A DNA stretch of 9,644 nt, taken from contig DATECF010000155.1 in assembly GCA_035287045.1 (NCBI GenBank), positions 1 to 9,644 of the forward strand, read 5' to 3'. The DNA is from JACPAP01 sp035287045 (lineage in GTDB: Bacteria > Gemmatimonadota > Gemmatimonadetes > Gemmatimonadales > GWC2-71-9). The notes beneath the pieces were generated by a model, which was given only the letters and a program-made list of their open reading frames with translations, was not told where the DNA came from and searched no databases. Made by a program: the position numbers and the translations under genes. Within the stretch, counting starts at the first letter, position 1; every line of letters starts with the position of its first letter. Of this stretch, positions 1 through 6,746 are shown one piece after another.

Positions 1-1
1 G

Positions 2-811
2 GCGGGCGCGGGCCTCCACGCGGCACGGGCGGCGTTAGAGGCCGGCGCGGGGCTGGTGAAGCTGGCGGCACACGCAGCGTCGGTGGCGGCGGCGCAGGCC
101 GCGCTGCCGGACGTGCTGACCGTGACGACGTCGCTCGGCCCCAAGGTCGAACCCGAGCTGGCCGAGGCGATCTCCTGGGCCGACGCCCTAATCCTGGGCC
201 CGGGGCTGGGGCGGGGGAAAGAGCGCACGCAACTGGTTCGGGCCGTGCTGGAGGCCGCCGAGAAGCCCGTGGTCCTGGACGCCGACGCGCTGCAGGTTGG
301 GGGAGACGAGCTCCGGCGTGGCGGCGCGCCGCGGGTGCTGACGCCGCACGCGGGAGAATTCCGCGCCGCGTTCCCCAAGCTGGGGAAGCTCCTCGAGACG
401 GACCGCTTCGCCGCCGCGCAGCAGGCCGCCGAGCTGGTCAGTTCTTCCGCCCCTGCCGCTACTGCCGCTATCCTGCTCAAGGGCGTCCCCACCATCGTCG
501 CCTCCGCCGGTGGCCCGACCTACGTCACCGGCAGCGGCAATCCCGCGCTGGCCACGGGCGGGAGCGGCGATTTGCTGGCCGGCTTCGTGGGCGCGTTTCT
601 GGCGCGCGGCCTGGCCCCGGTCGAGGCCGCCGCCGCCGGCGCGCAGGTGCTGGGTCGCGCGGCCGACCTCGCGGCGGAGCAGCTCACCGCGCGGGCCACC
701 CGCCCGGCCGACGTGCTGGCCGCGCTGCCGGAGTTGTGGCGCCGCTGGGCGGACCTGCCGTCCCCAATTCCTCCGGTGCTGCTGCGGCTCGATGCTCCGC
801 TGCTGGTCTGA
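2..811 (+). CDS. nnrD: NAD(P)HX dehydratase (C-terminal part of Nnr-type repair enzyme), 5'-truncated by window
   Basis: The reading frame is open from the left edge, so the start lies outside the window. 269 residues are visible. The first visible stretch (AGAGLHAARAALEAGAGLVKLA) matches the 'ARAALRAGAGLV' segment of the YjeF C-terminal / ribokinase-like domain, which repairs hydrated NAD(P)HX by ATP- or ADP-dependent dehydration in the cytoplasm. Other hallmarks are GPGLG (codons at 197-211), VLDADAL, LTPHAGEF (substrate loop), ILLKG, and TGSGNPALATGGSGD followed by LLAG. The catalytic Asp of the GGSGD motif is encoded at 569-571. In many bacteria this domain is fused behind a NAD(P)HX epimerase domain; whether that holds here cannot be seen. 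The GTG at 56 is internal to the domain and is not a likely start. The family assignment is firm; the fused or stand-alone form is unknown. Confidence 0.93.
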   Translation, partial: AGAGLHAARAALEAGAGLVKLAAHAASVAAAQAALPDVLTVTTSLGPKVEPELAEAISWADALILGPGLGRGKERTQLVRAVLEAAEKPVVLDADALQVGGDELRRGGAPRVLTPHAGEFRAAFPKLGKLLETDRFAAAQQAAELVSSSAPAATAAILLKGVPTIVASAGGPTYVTGSGNPALATGGSGDLLAGFVGAFLARGLAPVEAAAAGAQVLGRAADLAAEQLTARATRPADVLAALPELWRRWADLPSPIPPVLLRLDAPLLV

Positions 812-853
812 TCAAGCTCGCAATGCCGGCCCCACGGGAATGCCTGAGGATGA

Positions 854-950
854 TTAACCGCGGAGAACGCAGAGACCGCAGAGATGGTGTTGGGTGGGTC
901 TTCCACCATCACTTCAAGCTCTGCAACCACTCTGCGTTCTCTGCGGTTGA
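854..950. repeat. Inverted-repeat element A made of 9-nt GCAGAG-type units
   Basis: The 21-nt arm 854-874 is the reverse complement of 930-950 with 19 of 21 matches. The left arm reads as tandem 9-mers GCGGAGAAC, GCAGAGACC, GCAGAGATG. The right arm carries the complementary CTCTGCGTT / CTCTGCGGT units. An inner 7-bp pair (GATGGTG at 883-889 with CACCATC at 904-910) nests inside, so the whole element can fold into one long stem-loop. A second, related element lies at 1973-2072 on the other side of thiL. Confidence 0.85.
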
Positions 951-998
951 TTCTCTGCTGGTGTGTGCAATAGGCGTGGCCAGCGTGGCACGGCTTTC

Positions 999-1955
999 GT
1001 GACCTTCGACAACAGCCACACGCCACTCGGCCCCGGCGCCGAGTTCGACCGGATTCGGCGCGCGCTGGCGCGGCTGGGTCCCAATGCGTCGGGCGCGGGC
1101 GACGATTGCGCGTTCATCGAGGTGGGCGCGGAGCGGCTGGCGCTCTCGTGCGACCTCACGATCGAAGGCACGCACTTTCGCGCCGGCTGGCTTGCGCCGG
1201 TGGAGCTGGGTTGGCGGGCCACCGCCGCGGCGCTGTCAGATCTCGCGGCCGTCGCGGCGCGGCCGCTGGGCGTGTTGACCAGCGTGGCGGTTCCCGCCGA
1301 GTGGCCCGAAGAACACTTCGCCGACCTGATGGAAGGCGTGGGCCAAGCGGCCAAGGCCGCCGGCGCGGCGGTGTGGGGTGGCGACCTGGTGCGCGCCGAG
1401 CGGGTCGTGGTGGACGTCATGGTGGCCGGCCGGCTGGAGGGGGAGCCGGTGCGCCGCAGCGGCGCCCGCGTGGGCGACGAGCTGTGGATCACCGGCCTGT
1501 TGGGCGGCCCGTTCCGCGCCGTGGCGGCATGGAACGCGGGCACCGAGCCCGAGGCGACCGCCCGGGCGCGCTTTGCGCATCCGGTGCCCCGCGTGCAGGA
1601 GGGCCTCTGGCTCAAGGACCGGGGAGCGCGCGCGATGATCGACCTGAGCGACGGCCTGGTGGCCGACGCCGGGCATCTCGCCGCGGCTTCGGGTGTGGGC
1701 GTGGCGATCGACCCCGTTCTCGTGCCGCTCCATCCCGCGGCGGAAGTGGTGGAGGAGGCCCTGGCCGGTGGGGAGGAATACGAGCTGTTGGTCGCGTTGC
1801 CTCCGGGCGCCGGCGCCTCGGCGGCGCAGGCCTTTCGCGCGGCATTCGACCTGCCGTTGACGCGGGTCGGCGTGGTGGAGCCGGGTGCCGGCGTGCAGGT
1901 GCGACGCCGGAGCGGGCCCGTCAACGTGCCGCCGCCGTTCGCGCACTTCCGGTAG
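999..1955 (+). CDS. thiL: Thiamine-monophosphate kinase ThiL
   Basis: ThiL phosphorylates thiamine monophosphate to the cofactor thiamine diphosphate with ATP in the cytoplasm. It belongs to the AIR-synthase/PurM-like fold. From the GTG at 999 the product has 318 residues, normal for the family. Visible motifs in order: GDDCA (34-38), DLTIEGTHF (52-60), GWRATAAALSDLAAV (71-85), GGDL (127-130), RRSGARVGDELWITG (152-166), MIDLSDGL (213-220) and GGEEYEL (257-263). The family usually has GGEDYEL in that last motif, so one Asp is Glu here. A GTG at 963 would add twelve residues (starting MCNRRGQRG) that do not look like ThiL. GTG 999 places the usual 'EF..IRR' segment near the N-terminus, so I prefer it, but no Shine-Dalgarno supports either start. 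Repeat elements sit on both sides of the gene. Confidence 0.92.
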   Translation: MTFDNSHTPLGPGAEFDRIRRALARLGPNASGAGDDCAFIEVGAERLALSCDLTIEGTHFRAGWLAPVELGWRATAAALSDLAAVAARPLGVLTSVAVPAEWPEEHFADLMEGVGQAAKAAGAAVWGGDLVRAERVVVDVMVAGRLEGEPVRRSGARVGDELWITGLLGGPFRAVAAWNAGTEPEATARARFAHPVPRVQEGLWLKDRGARAMIDLSDGLVADAGHLAAASGVGVAIDPVLVPLHPAAEVVEEALAGGEEYELLVALPPGAGASAAQAFRAAFDLPLTRVGVVEPGAGVQVRRRSGPVNVPPPFAHFR

Positions 1956-1972
1956 CGAAAGACATGTGAAAA

Positions 1973-2072
1973 TTGACCGCGGAGAACGCAGACCACGCAG
2001 AGGGTTACATGGAGAGTTGGTGACCGATCCTTCCCTCCCCATCTCTGCGCCCTCTGCGGTCTCCGCGGTGAA
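1973..2072. repeat. Inverted-repeat element B made of 9-nt GCAGAG-type units
   Basis: Positions 1973-2004 pair as the reverse complement of 2041-2072 with 25 of 32 matches; the outer 30 columns hold all 25. The left arm reads GCGGAGAAC, GCAGACCAC, GCAGAGGGT. The right arm carries CTCTGCGCC, CTCTGCGGT, CTCCGCGGT. Size, unit and position (gap between two housekeeping genes) match element A at 854-950, while the loop sequences differ. Confidence 0.85.
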
Positions 2073-2112
2073 CATCACCGACAGTGATCCCAGGTGAATC
2101 GGCCAGGTCCGC

Positions 2113-2841
2113 ATGCTGCGTACACTGTGGTTCTTCGTCGTCATGGTCGCCAGCACCATCTGGTACGGCGGCAGCGTGGTGGTGGCGGGGCTGATGGGCG
2201 TGCCGAGACGCGAAGGGGGTGTCTACGATCGCGCGGCCAAGCGCTGGGCGCGCAACGCGCTCTGGGCCGCCGCGATCCCGTATCGCGTCGTGGGGTTGGA
2301 GCGGGTGCCGCTCGACGGACCCCTGGTGATCGCATCCAACCATCAATCGTGGTTCGACATCTTCCTCCTGGCGGCGGTGTTGCCGGGGTCGCTCCGGTTC
2401 GTGGCCAAGAAAGAACTGGCCGCCGTGCCGCTCCTGGGCCGGGCGATGCGGCGCGCGGGGCACGTGTTCATTGACCGGCAGAACCGGCAGGCCGCCTTTG
2501 GCGCGTACGACGAAGCCGCCGAGGCGATTCGTGCGGGGATCAGCGCGGTGGTGTTTCCTGAGGGGACGCGGAGCCGCACCGGTGAGCTGCTCCCGTTCAA
2601 GAAGGGACCCTTCGTGCTGGCGATCGCGGCGCGCGTCCCGCTGGTGCCGGCCTACTGCGCCGGCACCTTCACCCTGCTGCCCAAGGGGTCATGGCGCATC
2701 CGGCCGCACCCCATCGCGCTGGTGTTTGGCGCCCCGATCGCCACGGCTGGCATGGTCTACGACGACCGGGAGCGCCTGATGGAGGAGACCCGCGGCGTGA
2801 TCGAGGCGTTGCGGGCGGATGCCCTCCGGATGCTCACATGA
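2113..2841 (+). CDS. plsC: 1-acyl-sn-glycerol-3-phosphate acyltransferase (PlsC family)
   Basis: The product transfers an acyl chain to lysophosphatidate to make phosphatidate, the membrane phospholipid precursor, at the inner face of the membrane. It has 242 residues, the usual length. The hydrophobic N-terminus (about 1-30) is a probable membrane anchor. The acyltransferase motifs follow in order: HQSWFD (77-82, the catalytic HX4D), GHVFIDRQN (116-124), FPEGTRSRTGELLPFKKG (148-165, glycerol-phosphate binding) and VPLVPAY (175-181). ATG 2113 is preceded by a weak AGGT at spacing compatible with ribosome binding. The gene follows thiL after a gap filled by repeat element B. Some family members acylate other lysophospholipids or ornithine lipids; the motifs do not tell these apart. 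Confidence 0.9.
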   Translation: MLRTLWFFVVMVASTIWYGGSVVVAGLMGVPRREGGVYDRAAKRWARNALWAAAIPYRVVGLERVPLDGPLVIASNHQSWFDIFLLAAVLPGSLRFVAKKELAAVPLLGRAMRRAGHVFIDRQNRQAAFGAYDEAAEAIRAGISAVVFPEGTRSRTGELLPFKKGPFVLAIAARVPLVPAYCAGTFTLLPKGSWRIRPHPIALVFGAPIATAGMVYDDRERLMEETRGVIEALRADALRMLT

Positions 2842-2851
2842 CGCATCGCCT

Positions 2852-2900
2852 TCCATCGTCGTCCATCCCCTCCATCGTCCGTCATCCATCCCCCTCCATC
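2852..2900 (+). repeat. Pyrimidine-rich TCCATC repeat tract upstream of eno
   Basis: Five TCCATC copies start at 2852, 2862, 2871, 2885 and 2895, separated by short GTCG, CCC, GTCCGTCA and CCCC spacers. The tract is almost purely pyrimidine plus ATC on the plus strand. It fills the plsC-eno gap and ends just before the eno -10-like box. Confidence 0.7.
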
Positions 2901-2905
2901 CCCTG

Positions 2906-2911
2906 TATATT
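2906..2911 (+). promoter_or_regulatory. Candidate eno -10 box (TATATT), leaderless arrangement
   Basis: TATATT lies 8 nt before the eno ATG, so transcription would begin at or within about two bases of the start codon. No Shine-Dalgarno precedes the ATG and no canonical -35 is seen (the TCCATC tract occupies that place). The same arrangement recurs before other genes in the window. Confidence 0.5.
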
Positions 2912-2919
2912 GAGCCCCC

Positions 2920-4200
2920 ATGACCACCATCATTTCAGTCCACGCGCGCGAGATCCTGGATTCCCGCGGCAATCCCACCGTCGAAGCCGACGTCTCCCTG
3001 TCCAGCGGCGCCGTGGGACGCGCGGCCGTGCCCAGCGGTGCCTCCACCGGCGAGCACGAAGCGGTGGAGCTGCGCGACGGCGACCCCAAGCGCTACGGCA
3101 GCAAGGGCGTGCTGGAGGCGGTCAAGAACGTCAATGAGGTGATCGGCCCGCGGCTCGAGGGCATGAGCGCCGCCGATCAAATCGCCGTGGATTACGAGAT
3201 GCTGGACATGGATGGCACGCCCAACAAGAGCAACCTGGGCGCCAACGCCACGCTCTCGGTATCGCTGGCGGTGGCGCGGGCGGCGGCGGCGGACGTGGGG
3301 ATGCCGTTGTACCGCTACCTCGGCGGCCCGCTGACGTACGTCCTGCCGGTGCCCATGATGAACATCCTGAACGGCGGGGCGCACGCGTCCAACAACGTGG
3401 ACGCGCAGGAGTTCATGGTGGTGCCGGTGGGTGCGACCGCCTTCGCGGACGGCCTGCGCATCGGGGTGGAAGTATTCCACGCCCTGAAGAAAGTGCTCGC
3501 GGGCCGGGGCCTCTCCACCGCGGTGGGTGACGAGGGGGGCTTCGCGCCCATGCTTCCCAACAACGAGGCCGCGCTCGAGGCCATCCTGGCGGCGATCCAG
3601 GCGGCCGGGTATCAGCCCGGGTCGGATGTCGCGATCGCCCTAGATCCCGCGGCCAGTGAGTTCTACGACAACGGGCAGTATGTCTTCAAGAAGAGCGATG
3701 GCGCGCGTCGCTCGGCGGACGAAATGATCAAGCTGTACGCGGAGTGGCTCGATAAATACCCGATTGTTTCCATCGAGGACGGCCTGGCGGAAGACGACTG
3801 GGACGGTTGGGCGGCGATGACCCAAGCGCTGGGAGAGAAAGTGCAGCTGGTGGGCGACGACATCTTCGTCACCAATATCGAGCGCCTGGCGAAAGGGGTA
3901 GAGCGCGGGGTGGGGAACGCGATCCTGATCAAGGTCAATCAGATCGGCACGCTGACGGAAACGCTCCAGTGCATCGACATGGCCCGGGGCAACGGGTACG
4001 GGACGGTGATCTCCCATCGTTCGGGTGAAACCGAGGACACGTTCATCGCGGACCTGGCCGTGGCCACCGGGGCGGGGCAGATCAAGACCGGCAGCGCGTC
4101 CCGCACCGACCGGGTGGCGAAATACAACCAGCTGCTGCGCATCGCCGAGGAGCTGGGAGACGTGGCGCATTACCCTGGCCGGGAGCTGTACGGATTGTGA
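2920..4200 (+). CDS. eno: Enolase (phosphopyruvate hydratase)
   Basis: Enolase interconverts 2-phosphoglycerate and phosphoenolpyruvate in glycolysis; it is cytoplasmic and needs Mg2+. The product is full length at 426 residues and the active site is complete. It has the mobile loop SGASTG (39-44), His155 in NGGAHASN, Glu164 in AQEF, Glu205 in VGDEGGFAP, metal ligands Asp242 (ALDPA), Glu286 (SIEDG) and Asp313 (VGDD), catalytic Lys338 (LIKVNQIGT), SHRSGET (365-371) and Lys389 (QIKTGSASRTDR). ATG 2920 gives the canonical N-terminus 'I..V.AREILDSRGNPTVE'. The stop overlaps the GTG start of the downstream division-protein gene, so the two are probably co-transcribed from the TATATT box at 2906. 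Confidence 0.98.
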   Translation: MTTIISVHAREILDSRGNPTVEADVSLSSGAVGRAAVPSGASTGEHEAVELRDGDPKRYGSKGVLEAVKNVNEVIGPRLEGMSAADQIAVDYEMLDMDGTPNKSNLGANATLSVSLAVARAAAADVGMPLYRYLGGPLTYVLPVPMMNILNGGAHASNNVDAQEFMVVPVGATAFADGLRIGVEVFHALKKVLAGRGLSTAVGDEGGFAPMLPNNEAALEAILAAIQAAGYQPGSDVAIALDPAASEFYDNGQYVFKKSDGARRSADEMIKLYAEWLDKYPIVSIEDGLAEDDWDGWAAMTQALGEKVQLVGDDIFVTNIERLAKGVERGVGNAILIKVNQIGTLTETLQCIDMARGNGYGTVISHRSGETEDTFIADLAVATGAGQIKTGSASRTDRVAKYNQLLRIAEELGDVAHYPGRELYGL

Positions 4201-4478
4201 CGCGGGGCCGGATGGTGGCGCTGGGAGTGGTGATCACCGGAGCGGCATTCGGCGCGTTCGGCGGCGAGTACGGCACCCTGGATTGGTGGGAGCTGAAGCA
4301 GCGGGTGCGTGAGGAGCGTGCGGCCATCGAGCGGCTCACGCTTCAGGTGGACAGTCTGGGGCGCGAGGTGCAGGCGATCGAGCGGGACCCGGCCACGCAG
4401 GAGCGGGCGGCACGCGAGCTGTTCGGGATGATCCGGCCGGGGGAGATCCTGTACCGGGTGGAGACCGTGAAGCCTTAG
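4197..4478 (+). CDS. FtsB/DivIC-family septum formation initiator protein
   Basis: A 93-residue protein with a hydrophobic segment at about 5-23, a charged heptad-like coiled coil at about 30-62 (ELKQRVREERAAIERL...), and the FtsB/DivIC signature IERDPATQERAARELFGM plus IRPGEILYRV (61-87). The family is a single-pass component of the FtsL-FtsB-FtsQ division complex, acting at the septum with the coiled coil outside the cytoplasmic membrane. The GTG start shares GTGA with the enolase stop (4-nt overlap), which implies translational coupling. An ATG at 4212 is a possible alternative start but would shorten the membrane segment. Placement right after eno is common in several phyla. FtsB and DivIC cannot be told apart by this sequence. 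Confidence 0.87.
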   Translation: MTRGRMVALGVVITGAAFGAFGGEYGTLDWWELKQRVREERAAIERLTLQVDSLGREVQAIERDPATQERAARELFGMIRPGEILYRVETVKP

Positions 4479-4486
4479 GGGCACGT

Positions 4487-4501
4487 GGCCTCGGGCAGGC
4501 C
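4487..4501. terminator. Possible small hairpin between convergent genes
   Basis: GGCCT (4487-4491) and AGGCC (4497-4501) form a 5-bp stem with a 5-nt loop. It sits in the 33-nt gap between two convergent genes and could act in both directions, but no U-tract follows on either strand. Confidence 0.22.
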
Positions 4502-4511
4502 CCGCCGGCAG

Positions 4512-5099
4512 CTATCCGGCCTGTTCCCGCGCCCGCTCCAACAGGTCCGCCACTCCCAGCCGCCGCGCCCAAGTATCGAGTCGCGCCACGTCCAGCTGGG
4601 CTCCTTTGGCCCGAAGCACGCCGAGCACGTCGCGCCATTGACGATCCGAGACCTCGCCGCCGCGCCGGTACCATTCGAGCTTCCGCAGCACCGAGTGCTC
4701 CGCGGTGTCCAGGAACAGCTCCCCGGGGGGATCAGCGCGTACCAGCACGCGCTGTCGGTGCTCGAGGCGCTCGGCGTTGAAGGGATCCCCGCCGGCTATG
4801 AACACGTCCACTTTGACCGCGGTCGGCAGGTGGATGGCGTTGAACGACGTGCCGAAGCGGAGGGCCTCGCGCATCGCTTCTTCGCTCACGTAGAACTCCT
4901 CGAGCAGCGCTTGAAGCAGGGGGGCGATGTGGCTGGGGCGCACGTCGGCGACGAAATCCACGTCGTTGGTGGAACGCAGCTCGCCATGGATCGAGCTGGC
5001 GAGGGAACCGCCCACGAGGTACGGGATGCCGAGTCGCTCCAGGATCGCGGCGACGTCCAGCGCGAGCGCGATGGGGTCGGGGTGCTGGTCAGGCGCCAT
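4512..5099 (-). CDS. Nucleotidyltransferase-fold protein (DUF6036 / AbiEii-like), second gene of a two-gene unit
   Basis: 195 residues. The N-terminal half has the polymerase-beta-type nucleotidyltransferase signature: LVGGSLASSIHG (28-39), then RSTNDVDFV (42-50) with the metal-binding Asp46 and Asp48, and a third acidic residue in KVDVFIAG (Asp98). The C-terminal half is helical (SVLRKLEWYRRGG, DRQWRDVLGVL, LDTWARRLGV), as in DUF6036 and related stand-alone nucleotidyltransferases. These motifs are complete, so the enzyme could be active. Its substrate is unknown; relatives include antitoxin-like and AbiEii-type toxin nucleotidyltransferases. The start overlaps the end of the upstream small gene by 11 nt, suggesting coupled expression and joint function. 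It converges on the FtsB-like gene with 33 nt between them. Confidence 0.8.
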   Translation of the reverse strand: MAPDQHPDPIALALDVAAILERLGIPYLVGGSLASSIHGELRSTNDVDFVADVRPSHIAPLLQALLEEFYVSEEAMREALRFGTSFNAIHLPTAVKVDVFIAGGDPFNAERLEHRQRVLVRADPPGELFLDTAEHSVLRKLEWYRRGGEVSDRQWRDVLGVLRAKGAQLDVARLDTWARRLGVADLLERAREQAG

Positions 5100-5352
5100 G
5101 CTGCGGCCGCCAGCCGTACGCTTTCGCCACCACGTCCTCTCCCAGGCGTCGCACGGCGAGTCGCAGCATCAGCTCGCCGTCGCTGGCCGCCGGGTACTGC
5201 TGCCGGAGGCCGGCCAATGCCAGGGCGTTCACCGTACGGGTGATGGCTCGTACGCCGGCGGCCTTCTCCGCCGGGGACATCCGCCGGTACAGCTCGAACT
5301 GTTTAGCCCAGGCCTCCGGGGTGGTGTCGGCTGGCGTAAATGGAGTGGGCAC
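5089..5352 (-). CDS. Small conserved-looking protein paired with a nucleotidyltransferase
   Basis: From the GTG at 5352 the product has 87 residues. There is no membrane segment or signal. The core is helical: WAKQFELYRRMSPAEK, then ALALAGLRQQYPAASDGELMLRLAVRRLG, ending VAKAYGW. I recognise the general pattern 'RRMSPAEK...AGLR..P.AS..EL..RLA...LG' as that of small hypothetical proteins found next to nucleotidyltransferases, but I know no established function. A longer frame from GTG 5397 exists. I choose 5352 because a promoter (TTGGCG, 17 nt, CATATT) lies inside the longer version and ends 7 nt before GTG 5352. The product may regulate or bind the nucleotidyltransferase encoded by the overlapping downstream gene; this is inference. 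Confidence 0.68.
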   Translation of the reverse strand: MPTPFTPADTTPEAWAKQFELYRRMSPAEKAAGVRAITRTVNALALAGLRQQYPAASDGELMLRLAVRRLGEDVVAKAYGWRPQHGA

Positions 5353-5359
5353 GAGGTGG

Positions 5360-5388
5360 AATATGGGGTAGACGGCCCCACCCGCCAA
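5360..5388 (-). promoter_or_regulatory. Candidate promoter of the 5352-4512 minus-strand pair
   Basis: On the minus strand TTGGCG (5383-5388), a 17-nt spacer and CATATT (5360-5365) are followed by 7 nt and GTG 5352. The expected transcription start falls on or next to the start codon, so the mRNA would be leaderless. Confidence 0.45.
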
Positions 5389-5510
5389 CGGAGGCACGGA
5401 GCGTCCCCTTGAGGTTCCCTTGACCTCAGCATGCCGGACAAGCCCCGTACTAGGCGCCGGGGTCGAGCGGCCGCTCCGCGCGGGTTGCGGGCCTCAGCCC
5501 CTTCGCGCCA

Positions 5511-5516
5511 TACCTT
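5511..5516 (+). promoter_or_regulatory. Weak candidate -10 box of the esterase gene
   Basis: TACCTT lies 6 nt before GTG 5523, fitting the TAnnTT-near-start pattern seen elsewhere in the window. The nearest -35-like word (TTGCGG, 5485-5490) is 20 nt away, which is too far, so this call is weak. Confidence 0.25.
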
Positions 5517-5522
5517 CAGTCT

Positions 5523-6299
5523 GTGCGAAGAACGTTGATCGATCGGCGTGACTTCCTGCGATGCGGGCTGGGGATGCTGGCGACGCCCCTGGTGGGAGGC
5601 GCGCCTTCACCGCCAGGCGCGCTGGGCACCCAGAACAACCGCCTCGCGGCACGACCACGAGCACCCACCGTCACTCCCAAACCCGGCCTGACCGCGCTGG
5701 GGCTCGACGGCGATCGGGACGGCCTGCTGTACGTGCCCACCAGCTACACCCCCGATACCGCCGTCCCGCTGTTTGTCGCGCTGCATGGAGCGGGAGGGAA
5801 GGGGACCTCGTGGCAGAGCTATCCGGATCGGGCGGAAGCGAATGGGATGGTGCTGCTGGCCCCGGATTCCCGGTCGCGGACCTGGGACGCCATCATGGCC
5901 GGAGCTTTTGGGCCCGACGTCCGGTTTCTGGACGAGGCGCTGCGATACACGTTCCGGCGTTGCCGGATCGATCCCAGGCGGATCGCCCTTGGCGGCTTCT
6001 CCGACGGGGCGTCCTACGCCTTGTCCCTCGGCGCCGCCAACGGGGACCTGTTCAGCCACCTGGTCGCCTTCTCGCCGGGCTTCTACGGTCCCGGGGGACG
6101 GGTGGTGGGACGGCCACGGGTGTATGTGTCCCACGGGACCCAGGACGCGATACTCCCGTTCGCGACCACCCGCGACCGCATTATTCCCACCCTGCGGAAT
6201 GCCGGGTACGATGTGACCTTCCGGGAGTTTGACGGCGGGCACGGCGTGCCCCCCGAGATATCGGATGGGGCAATGGTCTGGTTCACCCAGGGTCAGTGA
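5523..6299 (+). CDS. Tat-exported alpha/beta-hydrolase (esterase / PHB-depolymerase-like)
   Basis: 258 residues. The N-terminus has a twin-arginine signal, DRRDFLRCGLGMLATPLVGG (7-26), with Arg8-Arg9, Phe11 and Leu12, so export as a folded protein across the cytoplasmic membrane is likely. The mature part is an alpha/beta-hydrolase: the oxyanion segment VALHGAGGKG (85-94), the nucleophile elbow GGFSDGAS (157-164, Ser160), the acid in HGTQDAILPF (204-213, Asp208) and His240 in DGGHGVPP. This resembles phospholipase/carboxylesterase and poly(3-hydroxybutyrate) depolymerase-like esterases; the substrate cannot be named. GTG 5523 places the Arg pair at a normal distance from the start. The gene stops 2 nt before the end of the convergent membrane-protein gene. 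Confidence 0.85.
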   Translation: MRRTLIDRRDFLRCGLGMLATPLVGGAPSPPGALGTQNNRLAARPRAPTVTPKPGLTALGLDGDRDGLLYVPTSYTPDTAVPLFVALHGAGGKGTSWQSYPDRAEANGMVLLAPDSRSRTWDAIMAGAFGPDVRFLDEALRYTFRRCRIDPRRIALGGFSDGASYALSLGAANGDLFSHLVAFSPGFYGPGGRVVGRPRVYVSHGTQDAILPFATTRDRIIPTLRNAGYDVTFREFDGGHGVPPEISDGAMVWFTQGQ

Positions 6300-6301
6300 G
6301 C

Positions 6302-6643
6302 CTAGGGTCGGCGATTCCGCCAGATTGCGGTAACCCCCAGACCCACCAACAGCAGCGAGCCGCCGCCCACGAGCACCATCCCGGCGGTGGTGAACTCGTT
6401 GAGGAACATCACGGTGAGGGCGGCGTAGCCCATGGGCAGGACGACGCCCATGAGGATCAGCTCGAGCCCCACGTAGACGTTGGCCCGTTGCCGCCATCGG
6501 GCGCGTTGGGCTTCGCTCAGTGGCGGCCGATGGTAGCGAAAGACCTGGAGCCAGGCGATGTGGGGGAAGCGGCACGACAGCGCCGAAAGCCCCAACACTA
6601 CGGCGAGGAGCCCGGCGAGGACCAGTTGGAGGGTCCGGTACAT
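6302..6643 (-). CDS. Small three-helix membrane protein of unknown function
   Basis: 113 residues with hydrophobic segments at about 5-23, 57-81 and 86-107. Between the first two is a basic stretch (HRPPLSEAQRARWRQRAN), probably cytoplasmic, and the C-terminus ends WRNRRP. I do not recognise a family. Codon use is like the neighbours, and the hydrophobic pattern in this frame is what makes it credible as a gene. ATG 6643 has a GAGGA about 10 nt upstream that could bind ribosomes. A TAGATT word on the minus strand at 6679-6684 could be a -10 box giving a short leader. The gene converges with the esterase gene with 2 nt between stops, leaving no room for a terminator outside coding sequence. 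Confidence 0.68.
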   Translation of the reverse strand: MYRTLQLVLAGLLAVVLGLSALSCRFPHIAWLQVFRYHRPPLSEAQRARWRQRANVYVGLELILMGVVLPMGYAALTVMFLNEFTTAGMVLVGGGSLLLVGLGVTAIWRNRRP

Positions 6644-6708
6644 CGTGGATGGTCCTCGCTGGGCAGGGTGGGGGGTGGAATCTAATGGGCTGTCGCAGGC
6701 TCCCGCAG

Positions 6709-6736
6709 ATGACCCTGGCAGGCTAATTTCTACTCT
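6709..6736 (+). promoter_or_regulatory. Candidate tRNA promoter
   Basis: ATGACC (6709-6714), a 16-nt spacer and TACTCT (6731-6736) precede the tRNA by 10 nt, giving an expected start a few bases before the mature 5' end. The spacing equals that of the toxin promoter (TTGACC, 16 nt, TATATT). Confidence 0.33.
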
Positions 6737-6746
6737 ACAACAGCAC

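Noticed and set aside
520..1026. Minus-strand frame across the end of the NAD(P)HX dehydratase and repeat element A
   Set aside because: Contains the repeat-derived AVSAFSAVN-type peptide and no recognisable domain; antisense to a conserved enzyme.
854..2072. CRISPR-like reading of the 9-nt repeats
   Set aside because: Units are 9 nt, arranged as complementary arms without spacers, and no cas genes are present.
914..2159. Long minus-strand open frames opposite thiL
   Set aside because: They are Arg/Pro/Ala/Ser-rich, antisense to a clear ThiL, and run through the inverted repeats. High GC lowers stop frequency in such shadow frames.
2935..4170. Minus-strand frames opposite enolase
   Set aside because: Antisense to a fully conserved enolase; His/Arg/Val-rich translations without motifs.
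4485..5243. 252-residue plus-strand frame opposite the nucleotidyltransferase
   Set aside because: The minus strand has complete nucleotidyltransferase motifs; the plus-strand translation has none.
5607..6575. 322-residue minus-strand frame opposite the esterase
   Set aside because: The plus strand carries a Tat signal and catalytic triad; the minus translation is low-complexity Pro/Gly/Arg.
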